This document shows, one piece after another, positions 35,107 to 42,624 of a stretch of DNA of 64,000 nt. Made by a program: the position numbers and the translations under genes. The notes beneath the pieces are model-generated. The model saw nothing but the letters and a program-made list of their open reading frames with translations, did not search any database and had not been told where the DNA came from. Numbering within the stretch: position 1 is the first letter of the stretch; the number at the start of each line of letters is the position of its first letter. Origin of the DNA: Anaerolineaceae bacterium UBA5211 (lineage in GTDB: Bacteria; Chloroflexota; Anaerolineae; Anaerolineales; Anaerolineaceae); contig DHVJ01000030.1 in assembly GCA_002412595.1 (NCBI GenBank), positions 62,001 to 126,000 on the forward strand. Reading direction: 5' to 3'.

Positions 35107-35802
35107 ATGATACCGATACGCGATACCATCCGTTCCCGCTCTTTTCCCTTTGTCAACTGGGCGATCATAATCCTGAACAGCTTGATCTTTTTTTATCAAT
35201 CCAACTTGCCAAGCAGCCAGTTAGAGCCATTCATTCAAACCTTCGCGCTGGTGCCATCCCAAATCACAGCCAATCCACTGAGCTGGTACCCCTTCCTTAC
35301 ACATATGTGGCTGCATGGATCAATCGCGCATATCGTCGGTAATATGTGGGTTCTGATCATCTTTGGCGACAACGTGGAAGACCGGCTGGGTTCTTTGCGC
35401 TATCTAATTTTCTACCTGCTCGGCGGTATTGCTGCCGGTTTGCTGCAGTATTTCTTCTCAGCCAGCACCAACATCCCCTCATTGGGTGCCAGCGGCGCCA
35501 TTGCGGCCGTGATGGGCGCATATTTTATATTCTACCCGCGTTCCAAAGTGGTCACGTTTGTGCCCCTGTTTTTCCTGGGTTGGTTCGTGCGCATTCCCTC
35601 GATAATCTATTTAGGTATCTGGTTCCTGTCCCAATTCAGCAGCGGGCTGGTTTCCCTGAGCAACGCAGCCGGTACACAGGTCAGCAGCGTAGCCTGGTGG
35701 GCGCATGTTGGCGGCTTCCTGTTTGGATTGTTGATGGCCAAGCCATTCTGCCTGGGCAAAAGCCAGCGTCAAGATTATGCGGATGAACATTATCCCTGGT
35801 AA
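35107..35802 (+). CDS. rhomboid family intramembrane serine protease
   Basis: A 231-residue membrane protease that cleaves transmembrane segments of other proteins. The start MIPIRDTIRSRSFPFVNW is typical of the short bacterial rhomboids. The catalytic Ser lies in GASGAIAAVMGAY (about 138-150) and the catalytic His in WWAHVGGFLFG (about 198-208); the LWLHG-type conserved loop HMWLHGSIAHIVGNMW is also present. About six to seven helices are visible. An AAGGAT site precedes the ATG. Next comes a second membrane-linked serine protease, suggesting joint membrane protein turnover. Confidence 0.93.
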   Translation: MIPIRDTIRSRSFPFVNWAIIILNSLIFFYQSNLPSSQLEPFIQTFALVPSQITANPLSWYPFLTHMWLHGSIAHIVGNMWVLIIFGDNVEDRLGSLRYLIFYLLGGIAAGLLQYFFSASTNIPSLGASGAIAAVMGAYFIFYPRSKVVTFVPLFFLGWFVRIPSIIYLGIWFLSQFSSGLVSLSNAAGTQVSSVAWWAHVGGFLFGLLMAKPFCLGKSQRQDYADEHYPW

Positions 35803-35841
35803 TTTAAAGACCGTTTTTTTTTGCTGGATACGGAGGTTTAG

Positions 35842-36690
35842 ATGGATTTCATTAATATTTTGTGGATATTCTTATTAGTCGCAAGCCTGGCTCCCATGGT
35901 CAAGCAGCGCGTGTTGGATTCCGAAAGGTTCCGGTTGATGCGCAAAGTGGAAGAACAGCGCGGTTCGCGCGTAATAGCGCTGATCCACCGCCAGGAAAGC
36001 ATGTCTTTTTTAGGCTTTCCGGTTGCTCGCTACATCGACATCCAAGATTCCGAAGAAATCATGCGTGCTATTAAATTAACCGATCCCAAGATCCCGATTG
36101 ACATCATCCTGCATACACCCGGCGGGCTGGTGCTGGCTGCCGAGCAGATTGCCTTCGCCCTAGCCAAACACAAAGGCAAGGTGACCGTGTTTATTCCGCA
36201 CTATGCCATGTCCGGCGGCACCATGATCGCACTGGCCGCTGACGAGATCATCATGGATGATAACGCTGTGATGGGGCCGGTTGACCCGCAAATTGGCGAT
36301 TATCCGGCCGTATCTATCCTGAAGGTCTTGGATGAAAAACCGGCCAAAGACATCGATGACCAAACCATGATCCTGGCAGACGTCTCCCGTAAAGCCATTG
36401 CGCAGGTAAAAAACACCATCCAGAAAATCGCCTGCTGCCAATACTCGGACGAGGCCGCGCACGACCTGGCCGAAAAACTGGCCAGCGGTCAATGGACGCA
36501 CGATTATCCCATCAGTTACGAAGAAGCCAAAGAACTCGGGCTGAAGGTTAGTCACAAAATGCCGGAGGATATCTACAAGTTAATGAACCTCTATCCTCAG
36601 GCCCGTACCCGCCGGCCTTCGGTGGAATACATTCCGGTTCCTTATGAAAAACGGCCCGGCGCGGCGAAAAATTCAAGCAAAAAAGAATAA
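35842..36690 (+). CDS. SDH_sah (ClpP-like) serine protease, membrane-anchored
   Basis: A 282-residue protein of the SDH_sah (serine dehydrogenase proteinase) family with the ClpP/crotonase fold. A short N-terminal membrane helix (about 3-20) is followed by HTPGGLVLAAEQIAFAL, the oxyanion region, and YAMSGGTMIALAADEI, which should hold the nucleophilic Ser (about 126). VMGPVDPQIGDYPA is also characteristic. Such proteins resemble SppA and degrade membrane-associated peptides; direct evidence of activity is limited. A GGAGG site lies seven bases before the ATG. It follows the rhomboid gene by 39 bases. Confidence 0.88.
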   Translation: MDFINILWIFLLVASLAPMVKQRVLDSERFRLMRKVEEQRGSRVIALIHRQESMSFLGFPVARYIDIQDSEEIMRAIKLTDPKIPIDIILHTPGGLVLAAEQIAFALAKHKGKVTVFIPHYAMSGGTMIALAADEIIMDDNAVMGPVDPQIGDYPAVSILKVLDEKPAKDIDDQTMILADVSRKAIAQVKNTIQKIACCQYSDEAAHDLAEKLASGQWTHDYPISYEEAKELGLKVSHKMPEDIYKLMNLYPQARTRRPSVEYIPVPYEKRPGAAKNSSKKE

Positions 36691-36713
36691 TCTTTCCATT
36701 TAAGGTAATCATT

Positions 36714-36743
36714 AAAGAGCCTGACGTCCTCAGGCTCTTTTTT
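36714..36743 (+). terminator. rho-independent terminator of the SDH_sah gene
   Basis: AAAGAGCCTGA (36714-36724) and TCAGGCTCTTT (36730-36740) form an 11-base-pair stem with a five-base loop, followed by TTTTTTA. It ends the rhomboid-protease transcript, so the riboswitch downstream must start from its own promoter. Confidence 0.93.
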
Positions 36744-36790
36744 ATCGGTATATATGGGTTACCCTCACAGTTATCCGCCACAATTACGGA

Positions 36791-36818
36791 TTGTATTATC
36801 TCGCAGATATAGTATTAT
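36791..36818 (+). promoter_or_regulatory. promoter of the c-di-GMP riboswitch RNA
   Basis: A -35 TTGTAT (36791-36796) and a -10 TATTAT (36813-36818) are separated by 16 bases. Transcription would begin near 36825, a few bases before the aptamer. Confidence 0.6.
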
Positions 36819-36830
36819 TTACAGACAGTT

Positions 36831-36914
36831 GATCCGATAAAGCAAACTCAGTGAAAGCTGGGGACGCAAAGCTATGGGTCTAAAGCACTCGCTATGATCG
36901 CCAGGCCGAAGATC
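36831..36914 (+). ncRNA. cyclic di-GMP-I riboswitch (GEMM-I), no downstream gene
   Basis: The sequence contains the landmarks of the GEMM-I aptamer in order: GATAAAGCAAAC, a stem CTCAGT/GCTGGG closed by a GAAA tetraloop, GGGGACGCAAAGC, GGGTCTAAAG as the tetraloop-receptor strand, and TATGATCGCCAGGCCGAAG. Outer GATC/GATC arms (36831-36834 and 36911-36914) can form P1. The class senses the second messenger c-di-GMP. It has its own promoter and a terminator 25 bases later, but no plus-strand gene follows until 38224; the gene in between is on the minus strand. What it controls is therefore unclear. Confidence 0.85.
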
Positions 36915-36936
36915 GTTTTTGCTTTTAAAGCATAAA

Positions 36937-36970
36937 ACAGGATGGCCGAGCCTTCCCGTTTTTATTTTTA
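36937..36970. terminator. terminator shared by riboswitch RNA and DUF3048 gene
   Basis: ACAGGATGGC (36937-36946) and GCCTTCCCGT (36950-36959) pair with two mismatches around a three-base loop and are followed on the plus strand by TTTTTATTTTT. Read on the minus strand the same hairpin is followed by TTTT and would end the DUF3048 transcript. It is the natural expression platform for the riboswitch. Confidence 0.75.
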
Positions 36971-36986
36971 CCAATCATCCATAAGC

Positions 36987-38114
36987 CTATGGATACATAA
37001 AGAATAATTCCCATACTTTAGACTCCACTTCTTCATAAGTGGAGTTGAGTCCGGCAATCACAATCCAGGTATTACCGGGCTTGAGGGCCATGGATTCGCC
37101 CTGGTCGTTGAAAAATTGCATCGGGTCGGAATCATTCTTGGCGCGCCATTTGCCCTCAAAGACCTGCCCGTCGCGGAAAAAATAAGCCAGCTTGCCTTTA
37201 TCATTGCCCCAAATGTCAATCAGATAGCGGCTGGGTGCCAGTTCGGTATATTCCGCAAAGATGATGATGACGTTTGAAAAGGCCAGTTGGTCGCCGGTAT
37301 TGAGATCAACCAGCGGAATCATGTCATAGGTCAAATCATTTTCATCTTCAAAGTACTCAATCCAGCGTAAATATTTACCGCTGCCGGCGTCGTAGCGCCA
37401 TTCCCCGCGGTTGTTGTAATTGAACAGGATATTGACCTGGTCAGCATATTGACCGTGATTGGGTACTTCATTGGAGAAGACCATACCGGGCAAATCCGGG
37501 GTGCCGTTCTTCAAACCCTGCTCGGTCACATATTGGCTGAGGGCAGCCGAATTGGCGTACACCCCCACCACGCTGTGTGTGTCTGTACCTATAAAGGCCG
37601 GTTCCGGCGCTTCCAGATTGGAGACGGCATAGTCGCCTAATTTTTCATTGATTTCCTCATCCGTATCTTCATCCGCGCTGCCATAAGCCAAAATGCCGCT
37701 GTACATGGTCACCAATTGCGCGTCCACAAAGCGGCCGGAACGCACCGGGCCAATGGTTTCGCTGTCCTGTCCGTAATAGACTGCCAGGAAACGGTTGGTG
37801 CCGTAACCAATATAGTAATCGAAAACAATATCAGCGGCAGACAGCCCGGCGTGCGGGCGGCCATACTGCGGATAATTGGAAACTTTCACCATGACCGGGC
37901 GTCGCTCCAGTAGTTCCGGATCATCCACGGCCAGACCAGTCAGCGGGTTGATGACCGGTACCGGCGTGGCGCTAGGTGCAAGTGTGCTTTCCACGGCCTG
38001 CACCACGGTTGCTTCGGCCGCCACAGCTGTGTCGGATGCGGATTGAGCGTCCGTTTGGCAAGCACCAAATAAGATCGCCAAAATCAAGATGCTGACAATG
38101 CGGTTTTTAATCAT
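36987..38114 (-). CDS. DUF3048 (YerB-like) lipoprotein
   Basis: A 375-residue secreted lipoprotein with lipobox FGAC and lipidated Cys19. The family signatures NPLTGLAVDDPELLERRPVM, RPHAGLSAADIVFDYY and TIGPVRSGRFVD occupy the N-terminal DUF3048 domain (about 55-200), and the second YerB domain with the RAKNDSDPMQFF segment closes the protein. Function is unknown; homologues are found in many Gram-positives. ATG 38114 is preferred to a TTG 15 bases upstream because the signal peptide begins there. It converges on the riboswitch. Confidence 0.88.
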   Translation of the reverse strand: MIKNRIVSILILAILFGACQTDAQSASDTAVAAEATVVQAVESTLAPSATPVPVINPLTGLAVDDPELLERRPVMVKVSNYPQYGRPHAGLSAADIVFDYYIGYGTNRFLAVYYGQDSETIGPVRSGRFVDAQLVTMYSGILAYGSADEDTDEEINEKLGDYAVSNLEAPEPAFIGTDTHSVVGVYANSAALSQYVTEQGLKNGTPDLPGMVFSNEVPNHGQYADQVNILFNYNNRGEWRYDAGSGKYLRWIEYFEDENDLTYDMIPLVDLNTGDQLAFSNVIIIFAEYTELAPSRYLIDIWGNDKGKLAYFFRDGQVFEGKWRAKNDSDPMQFFNDQGESMALKPGNTWIVIAGLNSTYEEVESKVWELFFMYP

Positions 38115-38223
38115 ATGTTCTTTTCTCAAGCTTAAGATTATAAAAGATACTTGACGGTTTTCTCATTTCGATTCATTAATAAGCCTATAGCTCGCATTAT
38201 AATTTTTAAAATGGAATTTACCT

Positions 38224-38622
38224 ATGAATCGTAAAATTCGTGTACTGATTGCCAAACCCGGCCTGGACGGCCACGACCGCGGCGCCAAAGTGATCGCGCG
38301 CGCCCTGCGCGACGCCGGCATGGAAGTGATTTACACCGGCCTGCGCCAGACACCGGAGATGATTGCCAATGCCGCGCTGCAGGAAGATGTGGACGCCGTT
38401 GGGCTGTCCATCCTTTCCGGCGCGCACATGACGCTGGTGCCGCGCGTACTGGAGCTGCTGAATGCCAATGGTCAAGGCGAAGTGTGCGTCTTTGTGGGCG
38501 GCATCATCCCCGAAGAAGACGCCCGCGCTTTGGAAATTTTGGGCGTAAAAGCGGTCTATGGACCGGGTACGCCTACTACTCAGGTCATTACTGAGCTGAC
38601 CCAATTGGTGGAAACGGCCTGA
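38224..38622 (+). CDS. stand-alone cobalamin-binding subunit of methylmalonyl-CoA mutase type
   Basis: A 132-residue B12-binding domain corresponding to the C-terminus of methylmalonyl-CoA mutase and related acyl-CoA mutases. The base-off motif LDGHDRG (14-20) supplies His17 as lower axial ligand of cobalt; GLSILSGAHM and VGGIIP are further nucleotide-loop signs. The large catalytic subunit is not in the window. MeaB follows 24 bases later, which supports an adenosylcobalamin mutase role. Methylmalonyl-, ethylmalonyl- or isobutyryl-CoA mutase cannot be told apart. Confidence 0.92.
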   Translation: MNRKIRVLIAKPGLDGHDRGAKVIARALRDAGMEVIYTGLRQTPEMIANAALQEDVDAVGLSILSGAHMTLVPRVLELLNANGQGEVCVFVGGIIPEEDARALEILGVKAVYGPGTPTTQVITELTQLVETA

Positions 38623-38646
38623 CGATTACGCAGACGGGATAATTGA

Positions 38647-39609
38647 ATGAATATCGCTGAAAGCGTCCTGCAGGGGGACCGCCTGGCTTTGGCGCGCTTG
38701 CTGACCGGACTGGAAAACGACCAGCCGCAGGGCAGAGATGCTTTGGACGCGTTATTCCCCCACACCGGAAAAGCACACATCATCGGCGTGACCGGCCCAT
38801 CCGGATCGGGCAAATCCAGCCTGGTCAACCGCCTGGCTTTGCATCTGGCGGAAACCGGCGGCGAGCAGCCCGCGCCGCGCGTGGCCGTGCTGGCGGTGGA
38901 CCCCAGCAGCCCGTTCAGCGGCGGGGCGCTATTGGGCGACCGCGTGCGCATGCGTGATTTAATGGAACGCCCGGAGATCTTCATCCGCTCGATGGCCAGC
39001 CGCGGCGCACTGGGCGGGCTGGCGCGTGCTGCCGGAGAATTGGTGCTGGCGTTAGAAGCAGCCGGTTTTGACATCATCCTGGTTGAAACGGTCGGTGCGG
39101 GGCAGTCTGAGGTGGACATCGCGCGCCTGGCGCACACCACCCTGGTGGTGGAAGCGCCCGGCCTGGGTGACGACATCCAGGCCGCCAAAGCCGGCATCCT
39201 CGAGATCGCCGACATTCTGGTAGTCAACAAAGCCGATAAAAACGGGGCAGAAAGCGCCGCGCATACGCTGGCGGCCATGCTGGAAATTGGGGCGGAACTA
39301 AAACCCGCATCGGCCTTATTGGAGAATACCTGGAAAGCACCAGTTTGCCTGACCTCCGCGCTCAACCGCGAGGGCATCGCTGCCCTGTCTGAAACCATTG
39401 CAGCGCACCGCGCCTGGCTGCGTGAGAGTGGCGTCTGGGAACAACGCGCGCAAGCCCGCCTGGAAGACCTGTTCAACCGCCTGCTGCGTGAGCGCTTGCT
39501 CGCAGAATGGCAGCGCAGCCAGCCCCAGGCAAACCTGACAGACGCATTACAAGCGCTGCACAAACGTGAATCCTCCCCTTACAACCTGATCGAACGCCTT
39601 TTTTCATAA
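38647..39609 (+). CDS. meaB: MeaB/ArgK GTPase, mutase chaperone
   Basis: G3E P-loop GTPase that protects and reloads adenosylcobalamin-dependent acyl-CoA mutases. The 320-residue protein has the P-loop GPSGSGKSS (about 46-54), the LAVDPSSPFSGGALLGDRVRM segment containing Mg-binding Asp and switch residues, the ETVGAGQSEVDIA switch II region (about 145-157) and NKAD for guanine (about 196-199). All catalytic motifs are intact. It is operonic with the B12-binding subunit. Confidence 0.95.
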   Translation: MNIAESVLQGDRLALARLLTGLENDQPQGRDALDALFPHTGKAHIIGVTGPSGSGKSSLVNRLALHLAETGGEQPAPRVAVLAVDPSSPFSGGALLGDRVRMRDLMERPEIFIRSMASRGALGGLARAAGELVLALEAAGFDIILVETVGAGQSEVDIARLAHTTLVVEAPGLGDDIQAAKAGILEIADILVVNKADKNGAESAAHTLAAMLEIGAELKPASALLENTWKAPVCLTSALNREGIAALSETIAAHRAWLRESGVWEQRAQARLEDLFNRLLRERLLAEWQRSQPQANLTDALQALHKRESSPYNLIERLFS

Positions 39610-39700
39610 AAAAACGCTTCTTTTGGCAAGATAATAGTTTGTGGATTACAATTTATACGTATCATTTACTCATTATTTCTATCAGGAGAAGTAAGCAATT

Positions 39701-41023
39701 ATGGACCGAACTCCGATTGGCAGTCTGAAAGATCACCTCAACGAAACCGTTACAATCCAGGGTTGGCTGCAAACCCTGCGTGACCAAAAAAATATGCAGT
39801 TCCTCATTATGCGCGACCGCACCGGCCTGGTGCAGGTGGCGCATTATCGCCCCGGCAATCCCGAATTGGGCGATTTGATTTCCACCTTAGGCAGCGAATC
39901 CGCGCTAACCATTACCGGCAAGGTAGTGGAAAACAAGGTTGTCAAATTGGGCGGGCTGGAAATTCAGCTGGAATCCCTCAAAGTTGAAAACGCTGCGGAA
40001 ACCCCGCTGCCTTTCGACCCCTTCGACAACGACAACCTGCCGGCCATCGATTTCCGCATGGATTGGCGCTATCTGGACCTGCGCCGCGAGCAGAACCTGC
40101 TGCTCTTCAAAGTGCAGACCCTGCTGGAACACGCCATGCGTGAATACTGGCTGGAAAACGACTTCATAGAAATCCACTCCCCCAAGATCACCGGCAGCCC
40201 CAGCGAATCGGGTGCTGAACTCTTCGAGGTGCAGTATTTCGAACGCAAGGCTTACCTGGCGCAAAGCCCACAGTTCTACAAGCAAATGGCCATGGCAGCC
40301 GGGTTCGAGCGCGTTTTTGAAATCGGGCCGGTCTTCCGCGCCGATCCCTCGTTTACTTCCCGCCATATGACCGAATTCACCGGCCTGGACATGGAAATTT
40401 CCTGGGTCGAGAGCCACGAAGACGTGATGGCCTTCACCGAAAAATGGATGCAGTACGCCTATAAACGCGTCAAAGAAACATACGGCAGCGAGATCGAAAC
40501 CATATTCGGTGTAGATATCCAAGTGCCGGAAGTGCCCTTCCCGCGCCTGACCATGGCTGAAGCTTACGCCATCCTGAAGGACAAGGGCTATAAACTGCCG
40601 CCGGAACGCAAGGGCGACCTTGACCCGGGCGGGGAACGCGCCATTGCAGATTACGTCAAAGAAAAATACGGCAGCGATTTCCTGTTTGTGACCGATTGGC
40701 CCATCAGCGTGCGCCCGTTCTACCACATGCGCCACCCGGACGCGCCCGAACTCACGCGCAGTTTCGACCTGATCGCAGGCGGTTTAGAGATCGCCACCGG
40801 CGCCCAGCGCGAACACCGTTACGAGGTGCTCAGGCAGCAGGCGCTTGAAAAAGGCTTGGGGCTGGAAAACATCCAATACTATCTGGACTTTTTCCGCTAC
40901 GGCGCACCGCCGCACGGCGGTTTTGGCATGGGGCTTTCCCGTGTGTTGATGGTCATGTTGAACCTGCCCAACATCCGCGAAAGCGTCTTCCTCTTCCGAG
41001 GCCCCAACCGGCTAACCCCCTAG
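39701..41023 (+). CDS. aspS: aspartyl-tRNA synthetase, archaeal (AspRS2) type
   Basis: Class II synthetase of 440 residues, much shorter than the usual bacterial enzyme (about 590) because the GAD insertion domain is absent. The N-terminal OB fold (about 14-100) binds the anticodon. Motif 1 surrounds MREYWLENDFIEIHSPKI, motif 2 is FRADPSFTSRHMTEFTGLDM quoted in part as FRADPSFTSRHMTEF, and motif 3 is GFGMGLSRVLM near the C-terminus. This archaeal type is usually non-discriminating and also charges tRNA-Asn, which then needs GatCAB; that is inference. An AGGAG site and a 91-base spacer precede it. Start of a three-gene operon with a GNAT and prs. Confidence 0.94.
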   Translation: MDRTPIGSLKDHLNETVTIQGWLQTLRDQKNMQFLIMRDRTGLVQVAHYRPGNPELGDLISTLGSESALTITGKVVENKVVKLGGLEIQLESLKVENAAETPLPFDPFDNDNLPAIDFRMDWRYLDLRREQNLLLFKVQTLLEHAMREYWLENDFIEIHSPKITGSPSESGAELFEVQYFERKAYLAQSPQFYKQMAMAAGFERVFEIGPVFRADPSFTSRHMTEFTGLDMEISWVESHEDVMAFTEKWMQYAYKRVKETYGSEIETIFGVDIQVPEVPFPRLTMAEAYAILKDKGYKLPPERKGDLDPGGERAIADYVKEKYGSDFLFVTDWPISVRPFYHMRHPDAPELTRSFDLIAGGLEIATGAQREHRYEVLRQQALEKGLGLENIQYYLDFFRYGAPPHGGFGMGLSRVLMVMLNLPNIRESVFLFRGPNRLTP

Positions 41024-41032
41024 GGAGGAATT

Positions 41033-41590
41033 ATGATCACCGGAAAACGTGTCAGACTGCGGGCAATCACGCGAGAAGATTTACCCGTATTTGTCGGCTG
41101 GCTGAATGACCCAGACGTCAGCCGAAATATTTCAATTTACTATGTCCAATCATTGGAACAGGAAGAAAAATGGTTCCAAGATAGCTTGACCCACCCTGTG
41201 GAAGAACAAGCTTTAGCCATTGAGATTCAAGATCAAGATAACTGGAAATTGGCGGGGGATGTTGGCTTTTTGAATTTTGACCAACATGAACGCAGCGCTG
41301 AACTCGGTATTTTCATTGGGGATAAAACTGCCTGGGACAAAGGTTTTGGTACGGAAACCATGCAGTTAATGGTCGATTATGGCTTTGCGACATTGAACCT
41401 GAACCGAATTTATCTGCGCGTTTACGAGACCAACCCGCGCGGCATGCGCTGCTACGAAAAAGTCGGATTTCAACTCGAAGGCCGTATGCGCCAGGCTCAC
41501 TATCTTGACGGTAAATATATTGATGTCCTGCTGATGAGTATACTTAAAAGTGAATGGATAGAACAAAAAATGAAAGAAGGTATTGAATGA
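41033..41590 (+). CDS. RimJ/RimL-type GNAT acetyltransferase
   Basis: A 185-residue acetyl-CoA-dependent N-acetyltransferase. The start (GKRVRLRAITREDLPVFVGW), the acetyl-CoA binding segment ELGIFIGDKTAWDKGFGTET (about 88-107) and the late signature NPRGMRCYEKVGFQLEGRMR (about 137-156) are typical of the RimJ/RimL group acting on protein N-termini or antibiotics. It lies nine bases after aspS, with a GGAGG site, and overlaps prs by four bases (ATGA). Confidence 0.92.
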   Translation: MITGKRVRLRAITREDLPVFVGWLNDPDVSRNISIYYVQSLEQEEKWFQDSLTHPVEEQALAIEIQDQDNWKLAGDVGFLNFDQHERSAELGIFIGDKTAWDKGFGTETMQLMVDYGFATLNLNRIYLRVYETNPRGMRCYEKVGFQLEGRMRQAHYLDGKYIDVLLMSILKSEWIEQKMKEGIE

Positions 41591-42582
41591 ATGCGTCCAA
41601 CCATGTGCATTCAAACTCTCCAATGTATGGCAATATCCGTTTGTACGCCGGATCTGCCTGTCCCGAATTAGCCAACAGTATTGCCAAACATCTTGATTTG
41701 TCTTTATGTGAACGGGATATTGTCACCTATCCAAATGACAATATTTTCGTTAAATTGCATTCCAGCGTGCGCGGCCAGGACTGCTATGTGATCCAAACCA
41801 CATCCATTCCCGTGCACCGCAACCTGATGGAACTATTGATCCTGATCCAGACCCTGCGCCTGGATTCGGCCGCGCGCATCACCGCGGTAGTGCCATATCT
41901 GTGCTACACGAGATCGGATAAAAAAGACCAGCCGCGCGTGCCCATCACCGCCCGCCTGGTAGCAGACATGATCGAAGTAGCCGGCGCGGACCGCTACATC
42001 ACCTTTGACCTGCACGCCGACCAAATCCAGGGGTTCTTCTCCATCCCCGGTGATGTGCTTTACGCTTATCACGTGGTCATCCCGCATTTGGAAGAAATGG
42101 TTAAAAAGATGCACAATCCGGTGATTGTTTCACCGGATTTGGGCTTCGCCAAGAAGGCACGTAATTACGCCGCCCGCTTGGAGCTGCCGCTTTCCTTTAT
42201 TGAAAAACGGCGCCTTTCCAACGCCCCCACCGCTAAAGCCCTGACCCTAATTGGCGAGGTAAAGGACCATGATTGCATTGTAATCGACGAAGAAATCAGC
42301 ACCGGACGCACCATCGCGGCCGCCGTGAACCTGATCAAAGAACAAGGCGCACGTAATATTTATGTGGTTTTCATCCACCCCATCCTGCCGCCCGGTTCTG
42401 TGGATATGCTGTTGGACCTGCCGGTCAAGCAGTTTGTCACCACTGACACCATCCCGATTTCTCTGGAAGACAAAGCCAAGTTTGGCAAGCGCCTGAAGAT
42501 CATCAGCCTGGCGGAGCTGCTGGCTGAGGTCATCTGCCGCGGCAACCAGGGCCGCAGCGTTGGCGAGTTATTCAACGAGTAA
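41587..42582 (+). CDS. prs: ribose-phosphate pyrophosphokinase
   Basis: Makes PRPP from ribose 5-phosphate and ATP for nucleotide, His and Trp synthesis. The 331-residue protein keeps the family layout: the ATP/flexible-loop segment YTRSDKKDQPRVPITARLVAD (about 99-119), the divalent-cation motif DLHADQIQGFF (about 138-148), and a PRPP loop VIDEEISTGRT (about 232-242) where most bacteria have VDDMIDTGGT. The ISTG form is closer to archaeal enzymes. It is coupled to the preceding GNAT gene by an ATGA overlap. Confidence 0.92.
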   Translation: MNASNHVHSNSPMYGNIRLYAGSACPELANSIAKHLDLSLCERDIVTYPNDNIFVKLHSSVRGQDCYVIQTTSIPVHRNLMELLILIQTLRLDSAARITAVVPYLCYTRSDKKDQPRVPITARLVADMIEVAGADRYITFDLHADQIQGFFSIPGDVLYAYHVVIPHLEEMVKKMHNPVIVSPDLGFAKKARNYAARLELPLSFIEKRRLSNAPTAKALTLIGEVKDHDCIVIDEEISTGRTIAAAVNLIKEQGARNIYVVFIHPILPPGSVDMLLDLPVKQFVTTDTIPISLEDKAKFGKRLKIISLAELLAEVICRGNQGRSVGELFNE

Positions 42583-42588
42583 GCACCC

Positions 42589-42621
42589 GCGGGGATAAAA
42601 AATTTTATCCCCGCTTTTTTT
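42589..42621 (+). terminator. strong terminator between prs and mutM
   Basis: GCGGGGATAAAA (42589-42600) and TTTTATCCCCGC (42603-42614) form a perfect 12-base-pair stem with a two-base apparent loop, followed by seven T residues. It ends only three bases before the mutM start codon and occupies the whole space where a ribosome binding site would be. Confidence 0.93.
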
Positions 42622-42624
42622 ATT

